Shown: piece after piece, positions 24,718 through 32,890 of the stretch
Layout: each line of letters opens with the position of its first letter
How positions within the stretch are numbered: position 1 is the stretch's first letter
Source of the DNA: Pyxidicoccus sp. MSG2
GTDB taxonomy: Bacteria; Myxococcota; Myxococcia; Myxococcales; Myxococcaceae
Direction: 5' to 3'
Assembly: GCF_026626705.1 (NCBI RefSeq)
Contig: NZ_JAPNKC010000001.1
Location: forward strand, 5,580,001 to 5,644,000
Length of the DNA: 64,000 nt
Program-made: the position numbers and the translations under genes
Notes under the pieces: model-generated
What the model was told of the DNA's origin: nothing
What the model saw: the letters and a program-made list of their open reading frames with translations, nothing else
Databases searched by the model: none

Positions 24718-25691
24718 GCACGGCCGTGCCCACGGTGGCGCCGTGTCAGCGCTGTGCGAGCGCGCTGGAGGCGGAAGACTTGCGCTGCCCCATCTGCGGG
24801 CTGACGACACCGCCTCCGGTGCACGGGGCGGTGGAGCGCGAGACGGCGCGGGTGGTGCGCTGTGAGAACTGCGGCGCGGCCATGGAGTACTCGGCCGAGG
24901 CGAAGGCGCCGAGGTGCGACTTCTGTGGCTCGGTGACGCGCGTGGAGACGACGGCGGACCCGGTGGAGCAGGCGGAGGTGTGGCTGCCCTTCACCGCGGA
25001 CCCGGCGGCGGCGCGCGCCGCGCTGATGGGCTTCCTGGGGAAGGGGGGCTTCTTCCGTCCGTCGGGGTTGGCCGAGGAGGCCGCGGTGGAGTCGCTGCAG
25101 CCGTTGTGGTGGCCGGCGTGGAGCTTCCAGGCGGGCGTGGATGTGAGCTGGACGGCGGACTCGGACGCGGGGTCGGGACGCTCGAGCTGGGCGCCGCACG
25201 CGGGGCGCACGCGCTTCGACTTCGAGAACATCCCCGTGCCGGCCTCGAAGGGGCTGAAGGTGAAGGAGTGCGAGGCGCTCGCGCCCCACTACCAGCGCGG
25301 CTCGGCGGAGGGCGCGCCGCGAGGGCCGGAGGGGGCGCACGTGGAGCGCTTCGAGGCCACACGCTCGGGGGCCCGGCGCACGGTGCTGGAGGCGGTGGAG
25401 CGGCTGTCGCGCGAGCGGCTCCAGCAGGGCGTCATTCCCGGGCGGCGCTTCCGGAACGTGCATGTCGCCGTGGCCCTCTCCAGCCTGCACACCACGCGGC
25501 TCGCGCTGCCCGCGTACGTGCTCGCGTACCGGTACAAGGGCAAGGCGTACCGCGTGGTGGTGCACGGGCAGGACGCCGGAGTCGTCCTCGGCGAGGCCCC
25601 CATCTCCGGATGGCGTGTGGCTGCGGTGGTGGCAGGGGTGCTCGTCCTCTTGCTGGCGGTGCTGCTGGTGATGGGCGTGTTCGGACGGTGA
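24714..25691 (+). CDS. Zinc-ribbon membrane protein B
   Basis: 325 aa from GTG 24714 with GGGAGG six bases upstream; overlaps protein A's stop. Two zinc ribbons: CQRC...CPIC (residues ~12-30) and CENC...CDFC (~50-72). A middle region resembles protein A in order (LQPLWWPAWSFQAGVDV, FENIPVPASKGLKVKECEAL) and the end is again EAPISGWRVAAVVAGVLVLLLAVLLVMGV, a single C-terminal anchor. Both proteins share a short (H)GxAPIS motif before the anchor (KAPISVW, EAPISGW). They probably form a heteromeric membrane complex. Family not recognised. Confidence 0.75.
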   Translation: MSTAVPTVAPCQRCASALEAEDLRCPICGLTTPPPVHGAVERETARVVRCENCGAAMEYSAEAKAPRCDFCGSVTRVETTADPVEQAEVWLPFTADPAAARAALMGFLGKGGFFRPSGLAEEAAVESLQPLWWPAWSFQAGVDVSWTADSDAGSGRSSWAPHAGRTRFDFENIPVPASKGLKVKECEALAPHYQRGSAEGAPRGPEGAHVERFEATRSGARRTVLEAVERLSRERLQQGVIPGRRFRNVHVAVALSSLHTTRLALPAYVLAYRYKGKAYRVVVHGQDAGVVLGEAPISGWRVAAVVAGVLVLLLAVLLVMGVFGR

Positions 25692-25703
25692 GCCGTGGCT
25701 TGT

Positions 25704-27089
25704 TCAGGACTCCGAATCCTCGGGGTCCGACGGAGGCTCGTTCGTGTCCCGGCGCTGTGGAGAGTCCGGGGCTTCGCCAGCGGGCTGCACCGGAGTGGCC
25801 GAGGTCTGGGCGTCGCTGAGCGGCCCGACCTCGGGAGGCCGTGCGGCCGCTTCATCCCGGGCGGGATGCCCCGGGGCTTCCGGCGTCCGCGCTGCAACGG
25901 GCGGCTGTGCCGCGCCTGGGTCACCGGTCTCCTCCGGCGCGCTGCCTGACGGGGACGCGGGTTCCAGTGCGATGGCGGCTTCGTCGGCCGTGAGCTCGTC
26001 CGGATGGAGGCCGCCTTCGAGCAGCTCCGCCTGATTGCGCCGGCCCGTGGCCTCCACCGCCGCCCGGGCGAGCTCCTCCGCTGCCTCGTGCCGCCCGTAG
26101 CCCGGTGCATGTGCACGCACCCAGGCGCGCAGCGCCGTCGCCATCTCCGCGCCCGACTGGAAGCGCTCGGAGGGGTCCTGGCGCAGGGCACGGATGGCGA
26201 GGGCGCGCAGGTCCTCGGGGATGCTCGTCGCCAGCCGGGCCACCTGCTCGGAGCCCAGGCGCACCATTCGCGCGGCCACCTCGTTCACCGGCATCCAGGT
26301 GGGGCCCTGGGCCTCCAGGGGCTTCGCCTCCGTGGGCACCGGCACGGTGTCCTCCACCATCAGCGGGTGCCGGCTCGTGAGCAACTCCAGCAGCACCAGC
26401 CCCAGCGAGAACAGGTCCGAGCGCGCGTCCACCGCCGTCCTCTTCAGGGCCTCCGGAGAGGCATAGGTGATGTCGCCCTTCACCAGCGGGCGGCTCGTCA
26501 CCTCGCGGCCCGTCAGGGAGGACGCCGCGGCGGTGAAGTTCGTCAGCTTCACCTCGCCGTGGATGCCGACCCGGATGTTCCGTGGGCTCACGTCGCGGTG
26601 GACGATGTGGAGCGGCCGGTTCAGGTCATCCGTCAGGCAGTGCGCGTGGTGCAGGGCCTCGGCCACCTCGGCCACGACGTATGCGGCGAAGGCGGGGGAC
26701 ATGGGACTGCGCCGCATGGCCGCCAGGTTCAGCACCGTGTCGAGCGAGCGGCCCTCCACATACTCCATGACCACATGCGGGGCGCCTCGGTACAGCTTGA
26801 GGTGGTGCACCTTGGCGATGCCCGGGTGGTTGAGCCGGAAGGTCAGCTCGACCTCCTCCACCAGGCGGCGGCGCTCCACGAAACTCGCCGGGTTGCTCAG
26901 CCGCTTCACCACCACCGGGCCTCCGAGTCCTCCCCGGTAGCGTCTCCGCGCGAGCATCAGCAGCTCGCCGGTGGAGCGCACCTCCAGCTTGCGGACGAAC
27001 TCGAATGCCGTGCCGCCCACGGTGAACAGCACCCGTGGCCGGCGAGGAACTCCGGGAACCTCCTCCGTCGTCGTGTCGGGCGTTCTCAT
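25704..27089 (-). CDS. Ser/Thr kinase-like protein with NFT in place of DFG
   Basis: 461 aa from ATG 27089; AGGAG touches the ATG, so the alternative GTG 27146 (19 residues more) cannot be excluded. The kinase fold is clear: VVVKRL with K62, an alpha-C glutamate in RLVEEVELTF, VVMEYVEGRSL hinge, HIVHRDVSPRNIRV (H164, D166, N171) and DARSDLFSLGLVLLELLTS. The metal-binding DFG, however, reads VKLTNFTAA, so the Asp is Asn184. The Gly-rich loop is also weak. It may be inactive or use unusual metal binding; in myxobacteria degenerate kinases occur as scaffolds. The C-terminal ~130 residues are Pro/Ala/Glu-rich and disordered, without a membrane segment. It follows an intact kinase on the same strand. 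Confidence 0.85.
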   Translation of the reverse strand: MRTPDTTTEEVPGVPRRPRVLFTVGGTAFEFVRKLEVRSTGELLMLARRRYRGGLGGPVVVKRLSNPASFVERRRLVEEVELTFRLNHPGIAKVHHLKLYRGAPHVVMEYVEGRSLDTVLNLAAMRRSPMSPAFAAYVVAEVAEALHHAHCLTDDLNRPLHIVHRDVSPRNIRVGIHGEVKLTNFTAAASSLTGREVTSRPLVKGDITYASPEALKRTAVDARSDLFSLGLVLLELLTSRHPLMVEDTVPVPTEAKPLEAQGPTWMPVNEVAARMVRLGSEQVARLATSIPEDLRALAIRALRQDPSERFQSGAEMATALRAWVRAHAPGYGRHEAAEELARAAVEATGRRNQAELLEGGLHPDELTADEAAIALEPASPSGSAPEETGDPGAAQPPVAARTPEAPGHPARDEAAARPPEVGPLSDAQTSATPVQPAGEAPDSPQRRDTNEPPSDPEDSES

Positions 27090-27256
27090 CTCCTGCCTTT
27101 GGACCTCTGAAGTCGGGTTGGGAATGCTCGACTCGTGAGGTAGCACGAATGCAGGCCCGCAGGGAACCTCCTACGTTGGGTGAAGTGGAGTTGACCTGGA
27201 GGGTTTGATGAGGAGGAAGGGGCTACGGCACTTCCGTGAACTTCACACCGGTGCGC

Positions 27257-28462
27257 TCAGCGTCGGCGCCGCGACCGCAGCGCGGCCAGTCCCCGTCGCA
27301 AGCTGCTCAGCCGCTTCCGCAGCCACACCTGCCACAGCGACGGCTTCACGGCCTCCACGTCCCCAGGCTCCGTGCGAGGCGTGCGTCGCCGGGACGGTGG
27401 CGGCGTGTCCGTGTCCCAGTCCCCACCGTGCCGCTCCGGAGCGCGCATCCAGCGGCGGAGCTCGCGCGCGTCCTCGTCGCCGTCGAAGAGCTCCTCGGCC
27501 TCCTCGGTGATGGCGTCCTGGAGCGGGCGCGGCGGGAAGAGGGGCTCGTCCCACGACGCATCCGCCGTCTCCAGCGCCGCGCTCAGCGCGCCGTACAGCT
27601 CCGCGCCCGTGAGGTAGCGGCCCTCGGCGCGCTTGTGCAGCAGTCGCAGGGCGATGGGGTCCAGCGCCGGGGGAGCACGCGGGTTGACCACCGAAGGAGG
27701 CTTCGGCTCCGAGGACTCGATGCTGGCCAGCAGCGCGGTGGGTGGCAGGTTGGCCGGGTAGGGGAAGCCGCCGGTGAGCACCTCATAGAGCACGAGCCCC
27801 AGCGAGTAGAGGTCATCCGTGGGCTCGAAGCGGTAGCGCGAGCCAGACTCGCGCGGCCCCGTCCAGAAGCGCAGCGCCTCCGGGCTGCGGTAGCTGGGCG
27901 TGCCGGGCGGCAGGCTGCTCTCGGTAATCGCGGCCGAGCACGCGTGGTCTCCCGAGCCGAAGTCCACCAGCACCGGCTGCCCGTCCGACGCGCGGATGAG
28001 GATGTTGCTGCCCTTGATGTCGCGGTGGAGCACGCCCTCGCGGTGGATGGCGTCGAGCGTGAGCGCCACCTGCGAGAACACCTCCGTCACGCGCCGGGCC
28101 GTGGGGCTCGAGCGCCGGGACCACTCGGACAGCGTGGGGCCCTCCACGTAGTCCAGGATGAGCACCATGTAGCCGTCGTGCGCATCCGGCCAGCGCCGGT
28201 AGCCCAGCAGCTCCACCACGTTGGGGTGCTCCAGGCGCATGAGGACGTTGGCTTCCTTCTTCGTGCGGGCGTCCACGCGGGCCTCGTCGTCCAGTGAGGG
28301 CCCCTGCAGCGCGAACTTGAGCGCCACGGGTCGGTGGGTCTCCGACTCGGCGAGGAAGATGGCGCCATAGCCGCCGGTGGCCAGCCTCCGGATGATGCGG
28401 AAGGCGCCGATCTCCTCCGAGCTGCGCAACAGCAGCGGGTGCACGTCCTGGGTGGAGTTCAT
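27257..28462 (-). CDS. Soluble Ser/Thr protein kinase (Pkn/Hanks type)
   Basis: 401 aa from ATG 28462 with GGGAGG upstream. All catalytic elements are present: LATGGYGAIFLAES glycine loop, VALKF (K49), E70 in the alpha-C helix, LHRDIKGSNILI (D148, N153), VLVDFGSG (D167), GTPSYRSPEAL and TDDLYSLGLVLYEVLTG. It should phosphorylate Ser/Thr in cytosolic partners. There is no membrane segment; the last ~25 residues are strongly basic (RKRLSSLRRGLAALRSRRRR), which could bind nucleic acid or acidic lipids. The degenerate kinase lies 167 bp downstream, so this enzyme is its natural candidate partner or activator. Confidence 0.92.
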   Translation of the reverse strand: MNSTQDVHPLLLRSSEEIGAFRIIRRLATGGYGAIFLAESETHRPVALKFALQGPSLDDEARVDARTKKEANVLMRLEHPNVVELLGYRRWPDAHDGYMVLILDYVEGPTLSEWSRRSSPTARRVTEVFSQVALTLDAIHREGVLHRDIKGSNILIRASDGQPVLVDFGSGDHACSAAITESSLPPGTPSYRSPEALRFWTGPRESGSRYRFEPTDDLYSLGLVLYEVLTGGFPYPANLPPTALLASIESSEPKPPSVVNPRAPPALDPIALRLLHKRAEGRYLTGAELYGALSAALETADASWDEPLFPPRPLQDAITEEAEELFDGDEDARELRRWMRAPERHGGDWDTDTPPPSRRRTPRTEPGDVEAVKPSLWQVWLRKRLSSLRRGLAALRSRRRR

Positions 28463-28732
28463 GGCGCGTGCCTCCCGAGCCCGGTGCGCGGGCGTCCCCG
28501 GGAAGGGTGGTCCGGAAGCGTTCCTCTCCCCGCACGCGGGGCGTCAGCGGGAGGATGTTGGAGGTCCAGCATGCGTCTGAAAGTGGGGGCGGATGGCATC
28601 GTACGTGGCATGGAGATTCAACCTCTGAGGTCCATAGCACGCGGGCCGCCTCTTCGGGTAGTCTCCTGCCTTGGACGGTAGGGTTCCGGACATGGGACGT
28701 GACGGTTCCCATCAGGGAGAGGCGCGAGGACG

Positions 28733-29128
28733 ATGAACGAGGAACTGGCCATCACCGTGGGGGCCGCCGCGCGGGCCGCGCGGGTGAGGCTCGGGCTGAC
28801 CCAGGCGGACGTGGCCGAGCGCGTGGGCATCGCCATGGAGGTCTACAGCCGCATGGAGCGCGGCAAGGTGCTGCCCAGCGTCACCACGCTGCGCAGGCTG
28901 TGCCAGGTGCTGCGCATCGGCGCGGACACGCTCCTGGGCCTGGAGGTCGAGGCGCGGGTGGATGCCCCGGTAGAGGAGGCCCCCGTCACCACTGCCTCTG
29001 GAGAGGACCCGCCCCGCCTGCGCCGGATGGTGCGCGCGCTGCGAGCGCTGGACGCCGAGCAACTCCGCGCCGTGTCCCAGGTGGTCCACGGCGCGCTCGG
29101 CCTGCTGCGCCGGTCGTCGCTACCTTGA
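28733..29128 (+). CDS. XRE-family regulator 1 of a tandem pair
   Basis: 131 aa. Residues ~8-67 are a Cro/CI-type helix-turn-helix: AARVRLGLTQADVAERVGIAMEVYSRMERGKVLPSVTTLRRLCQVL. In this type of domain the Q of LTQ and the segment EVYSRMERG contact DNA. The C-terminal part (PPRLRRMVRALRALDAEQLRAVSQVVHGAL) is a helical hairpin likely used for dimerisation. It is divergent from the Ser/Thr kinase gene (270-bp shared upstream region), which it may regulate. A second copy follows 51 bp downstream. Confidence 0.88.
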   Translation: MNEELAITVGAAARAARVRLGLTQADVAERVGIAMEVYSRMERGKVLPSVTTLRRLCQVLRIGADTLLGLEVEARVDAPVEEAPVTTASGEDPPRLRRMVRALRALDAEQLRAVSQVVHGALGLLRRSSLP

Positions 29129-29179
29129 AGCCGGGCGGGAAACTTGCGTGGCCGGAAGCCCGTGCGACGCTCGTCTGCC

Positions 29180-29614
29180 ATGCGTGAGCCTGTCGACCAT
29201 AAGCTCGCGGTCCTCCTGGGAGCGGCCGCTCGCGAGGCCCGCACGCGCCTGGGCCTCACCCAGGGTGACGTGGCCGAGCGCATGGGCATGGCCATGGAGG
29301 TCTACAGCCGCATGGAGCGCGGGAAGATGCTGCCCCGTGCGCAGACGCTCCGGCGCCTCTGCGACGTGCTGCAGGTCTCCGCGGACACGCTGCTGGGCGT
29401 GGGCCGCACCGGCGCCCCGGTGCCGCTGGCGCCCCGCAGGTCGTCTCAAGAGGACCCGCTGGAGCTGCGCCGCATGACGCGCAAGCTCCGGGATTTGGAG
29501 CCCGCTCAGCTCCGCGCGGTGTCCCGGGTGGTGAACGCCGTCGTCACCGTGATGCCCCGTCCCAGTGCCGCGGTCGCCGCGCGCCCCGTCCGCAAGCGCC
29601 GCGCGACGGGGTAG
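29180..29614 (+). CDS. XRE-family regulator 2 of a tandem pair
   Basis: 144 aa from ATG 29180; a TTG start at 29144 would add 12 residues, but alignment with the upstream paralogue favours ATG. The helix-turn-helix is nearly the same as in regulator 1 (LGLTQGDVAERMGMAMEVYSRMERGK), and the second-domain hairpin is also conserved (LRKLRDLEPAQLRAVSRVVNAVV), with an extra basic tail (RPVRKRRATG). The pair arose by duplication and could bind the same or overlapping sites, alone or as a heterodimer. Confidence 0.86.
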   Translation: MREPVDHKLAVLLGAAAREARTRLGLTQGDVAERMGMAMEVYSRMERGKMLPRAQTLRRLCDVLQVSADTLLGVGRTGAPVPLAPRRSSQEDPLELRRMTRKLRDLEPAQLRAVSRVVNAVVTVMPRPSAAVAARPVRKRRATG

Positions 29615-29669
29615 GGGCCGCCCGCGGCTCCACTCCCGCGGGAGGGGAGCCTGGCGGGCGTCGTGACGC

Positions 29670-31484
29670 TCAGCCAATCTCGAGCTTGCAGACCGAGCTG
29701 CAGCCGTCGCGGCTGGTGGTGTTGCCGTCATCGCACTCCTCGCCGCCCTCTTCCTGGCGGATGCCGTCGCCGCAGCGCGGGCCCCACACGCAGCCGTGGG
29801 CGCACTGGCCGTAGCCGCCGTCATTCACGCCGTCGTCGCACTCCTCGCCCTTCGAGGTGTCGACGATGCCGTCGCCACAGGTGTTGATGCACACGGTGCG
29901 GCGGGTCTCGAAGTTGTTGAGGGTGAGCTTGTACGAGGAGCCGGAGGTGTGGCGCTCGGCCTGGAACACGACGACTTCGTAGATGCCGCCCACGCGCAGG
30001 CCCAGCTCGGAGGCCTTCTGGGACATGGTGATGGTGCCGTCCTGCGCGGGGTGCACGCCGCCCAGGTCCAGCGCCCGCTTCCCGTTGATGAACACCCACA
30101 CGTCGTCGTCGCCGCGGAAGGTGAGCACCTCGGTGCCCTTGTACTCGAACCAGTAGCGGGCCTCGCTGGTGAAGCTGAAGTTGTGGTTGCCGTCGCGGGT
30201 GATTTCGTCGCCGGACGCCACCCAGCCCTTGTCGTCGAGCGGGAAGAAGGTCGGGTTGTCGAACAGGTACGAGCCGTTGGCCTGGCGGTTCAGTTCCAGC
30301 GTCCCGACGACGGGCTTGTTGACGTTGGCCACGTCCCGGTACCACTGGTCGAAGCTCTCCTTGCCGTGGGTGGAGCCGGAGCTCACGCCCTCCTTCGCGT
30401 ACACGGGCTTGCCGTCGGCCCCGAGCGTCGTCGCGACGATGCCCGTCTCGGCGACGCTCGCGTTCTGGAAGTCGATGTGGCCGCGCGGCAGGCTGCTCGT
30501 CGCCTCCAGGTCATGGCCGCGGAAGTCGCGGTAGACAGTGGGGAGGGTGACCTTCGTCGGCGGGTCCTCCGTGATGACGGTGCAGGCAAAGCCGTCCTCC
30601 AGGCGGCACGTCGGCGAGCAGCCGTCGTTGGCGCGGGTGTTGCCGTCGTCGCACTCCTCGGCCGTGCTGTTGGGCAGCATCACCCCGTCGCCGCACACGG
30701 CCGTGCAGGTGCCGTCGGTGCATTCCGGCTCCTTCTTGCACTGGGGAGAGCAGCCATCTCCCATGTCGTGGACCTTGACGGGGCCGTCATCGCACTGCTC
30801 GGTGCCCTCCACGACGCCGTCGCCGCAGACGGTGGCCTGGCAGCGCTGGCCGAGGTCGGGGCACTTGTAGCCCTCCTCCAGGCGGCACTGCGCGCTGCAT
30901 CCGTCGTTCGCGGCGGTGTTGCCGTCCTCGCACTCCTCGTCACCGGCGATGATGCCGTCGTTGCACGCCGCCGCACGGCAGCGCCCACCGGACTGCGGGC
31001 AGTTGTAGCCGGGCTCCACGGTGCATGTGCCGCTGCAGCCGTCGTTGGAGGAGAGGTTGCGGTCGTCGCATGCCTCGGGCGCCTCGACGTGGCCGTTGCC
31101 ACAGGCGCCAGTGCCCGCATCCGTCCCCGCGTCCGTGCCCGCATCGGTGCCGGGGTCGGTCCCCGCGTCCGTGCCCGCATCGGTGCCGGGGTCGGTCCCC
31201 GCGTCCGTCCCCGCATCGGTGCCAGCGTCACTCCCTGCGTCCTGGCCAGCATCGGTGCCAGGGTCGGTCCCTGCGTCCTGGCCCGCGTCGGCCCCCGCGT
31301 CCAGACCGGCATCGGTATCAGGTTGAGTCCCCGCATCGGTGCCGGCATCGCGCGTGGAGGCATCCTGCACGTCTGGGTTCGAGCCGCCGTCGGGCTCGCG
31401 GGAGCCGTCGTCCCCGCACGCCGTCAGGGAGATGGAGAGGCAGGCGAGCAGGATGCTCACGAGTCGCGCTGGCTGGGTCTTCAT
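29670..31484 (-). CDS. Lipoprotein with Myxococcus cysteine-rich repeats and a fibro-slime domain
   Basis: 604 aa from ATG 31484. Lipobox SISLTAC (C23). Residues ~43-125 are a hydrophilic Thr-Asp-Ala-Gly spacer. After it come CGNGHVEAPEACDD-type units, the Myxococcus cysteine-rich repeat (CGDGxxxxxEECDDGN...DGCSxxC), five before and two after a central domain. Residues ~315-540 match the fibro-slime domain: YRDFRGHDL, FDQWYRDVANVN, WFEYKGTEVLTFRGDDDVWVFINGKRALDLGGVHPA, GGIYEVVVFQAERHTSGSSY, a PA14-like lectin fold. A cell-surface adhesion or matrix role is likely, with the TDAG spacer lifting it off the outer membrane. Monocistronic. Confidence 0.9.
   Translation of the reverse strand: MKTQPARLVSILLACLSISLTACGDDGSREPDGGSNPDVQDASTRDAGTDAGTQPDTDAGLDAGADAGQDAGTDPGTDAGQDAGSDAGTDAGTDAGTDPGTDAGTDAGTDPGTDAGTDAGTDAGTGACGNGHVEAPEACDDRNLSSNDGCSGTCTVEPGYNCPQSGGRCRAAACNDGIIAGDEECEDGNTAANDGCSAQCRLEEGYKCPDLGQRCQATVCGDGVVEGTEQCDDGPVKVHDMGDGCSPQCKKEPECTDGTCTAVCGDGVMLPNSTAEECDDGNTRANDGCSPTCRLEDGFACTVITEDPPTKVTLPTVYRDFRGHDLEATSSLPRGHIDFQNASVAETGIVATTLGADGKPVYAKEGVSSGSTHGKESFDQWYRDVANVNKPVVGTLELNRQANGSYLFDNPTFFPLDDKGWVASGDEITRDGNHNFSFTSEARYWFEYKGTEVLTFRGDDDVWVFINGKRALDLGGVHPAQDGTITMSQKASELGLRVGGIYEVVVFQAERHTSGSSYKLTLNNFETRRTVCINTCGDGIVDTSKGEECDDGVNDGGYGQCAHGCVWGPRCGDGIRQEEGGEECDDGNTTSRDGCSSVCKLEIG
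31110..31355. repeat. In-frame tandem repeat coding the TDAG spacer
   Basis: Units built from GCATCGGTGCC, GCGTCCGTGCC and GGGTCGGTCCC 12-base blocks encode Thr-Asp-Ala/Pro-Gly in the fibro-slime lipoprotein. Longer blocks of ~36 bp recur. Such arrays change length by slippage. Confidence 0.85.
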
Positions 31485-31843
31485 ATGCGCCGGATGGTGA
31501 AGTCGGTCCGTGCGGAGTGTCAATTGCAACCTGATGGCGAAGCCTTCGTGAGGAGGCGGCTCCGGGACAGCACCTCCACCCCTCTCCCCATTCGCGGGCA
31601 TGTGGGCTGGTACTGCGGCGCTCTCCCGGTGTGCGCGTCCGGGACGACGTCGAGACGGAGCCGGGCCCGGTCAGGCACCGCGCCTTCAGGAAACAGCCGA
31701 CGGCCTGATGGCGCCGGACCTGCCCGGACTGCGCGTCGGGCCTGACGTCGAGCCTCTTCCGAGAAGAGCCGGACGGTGCGAAGGAGGGCGTTCCCGGAGG
31801 CGTTTCTGGCGTAGCCTGCCCGCGGCTCCAAGCCGGAGGGACC
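31485..31843. other. Divergent intergenic region with one copy of a 48-bp repeat
   Basis: 359 bp between the leftward fibro-slime gene and the rightward 270-aa gene. The repeat copy at 31580-31627 is described separately. No further gene or clear promoter consensus was found. Confidence 0.45.
31580..31627 (+). repeat. 48-bp repeat, copy 1
   Basis: Begins CCCTCTCCCCATTCGCGGGC and ends ACTGCGGCGCTCTCCC. It matches 32843-32890 at 44 of 48 bases, the first 25 bases being identical. It sits in a divergent promoter region. Confidence 0.85.
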
Positions 31844-32656
31844 ATGGGGTGGATGGATTGGTTGAAGCGCAAGCCCTCGAAGCAACTCGCGGACGGTGCG
31901 CAGGCGGGGCCGGTCGCCGCGCAGGACCTCTACGCGCCGCTGCGCGAGTTGATATTCGCGGATGAGTCGCTGGAAGGCGTGGCCCGCTTCGTCCTTCAGG
32001 AGGAGGCGTCCGGCACGCAAGCGAGGCCGTTGTGGACGCGCCTCGCGAAGGTGGCGGCCCAGGTCGCCCAGGGACAGCGGCGGCCCGCCATCGAGGAGCT
32101 GTACCGGTTGCTGGACGACGAAGGAGAGGACGCGCGCTCCTGCTTCCAGTTCTGGAACTACCTGCGGCAACTGGACGAGCAGCCCGGCCCGGCCGTCGCC
32201 ACGCGCGTCCTGGGGCTGGTCATCGAGCACGCGAGGCAGGGCGGCCCGGAGATACTGTCCGCCTACTGGGACGGCACCGCGCGGATGCTGCCCGCGAGCG
32301 GAGACTTCCGGATGTACACGGAGCCGGCGCCCTTCATGGTGGCCGAGGTGCGGCGGTGGCTGCGGGTATGCAAGCCGCTGGCGGAAGGGGTGGAGCCGCT
32401 GAAGGGCCCGAGGCCGCCTCCGCCGTCCGGCTCCCGGGGCCGCATCACCGTGCTCACGCCCGGGGGTCTGCGCACGCGCGAGGCCGAGTGGGACGCGTTG
32501 TGGGAGGACGCGTTGTGCGGCCCGGTGCTGGAGATGGCGGGGGCGCTGTCCGAGCGCCTGGTGGCGGTGCTGGAGCAGAACGGGACGTGGCGCAGCGGCG
32601 TGGCGCCCTGGCCCCGGCGAGGAGGGCAGTACGCGGGCGGCTCGCAGGTGCATTGA
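31844..32656 (+). CDS. Unknown 270-aa cytosolic protein
   Basis: ATG 31844 preceded by GGAGGGACC. Helical throughout (LYAPLRELIFADESLEGVARFVL, RRPAIEELYRLLDDEGEDARSCFQFWNYLRQL, YWDGTARMLPASGDFRMY). No signal peptide, membrane helix or catalytic motif. The C-terminus is Pro/Gly/Arg-rich (APWPRRGGQYAGGSQVH). No family recognised. It precedes the histidine-kinase cluster by 234 bp, a gap that carries the second copy of the 48-bp repeat. Confidence 0.65.
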   Translation: MGWMDWLKRKPSKQLADGAQAGPVAAQDLYAPLRELIFADESLEGVARFVLQEEASGTQARPLWTRLAKVAAQVAQGQRRPAIEELYRLLDDEGEDARSCFQFWNYLRQLDEQPGPAVATRVLGLVIEHARQGGPEILSAYWDGTARMLPASGDFRMYTEPAPFMVAEVRRWLRVCKPLAEGVEPLKGPRPPPPSGSRGRITVLTPGGLRTREAEWDALWEDALCGPVLEMAGALSERLVAVLEQNGTWRSGVAPWPRRGGQYAGGSQVH

Positions 32657-32842
32657 TGCGCTGGCGCCCCGTGCCTTGGCGTCGGAGGGTGCGCTGAAGT
32701 CGGAGGCGGCGCGGAGGCGTCTGGCGAGGACGGGACTCGGCTTGATTTCCGTCGATGGGCCATGACGCCCGGCGTCGCATTCGTTGACGACAACACCCTG
32801 CCTGCTCGCCCGACACCCCTCGGAGCGGGCCGCCGCTGGTCG

Positions 32843-32890
32843 CCCTCTCCCCATTCGCGGGCATGTGCGCTAGCACTGCGGCGCCCTCCC
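32843..32890 (+). repeat. 48-bp repeat, copy 2, abutting a kinase start codon
   Basis: Ends at the base before ATG 32891. The four differences from copy 1 fall in its right half. It contains GCTAGCACT where copy 1 has GCTGGTACT. It replaces a normal ribosome site, so it may hold the promoter and start of a nearly leaderless mRNA; this is inference. Confidence 0.8.
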
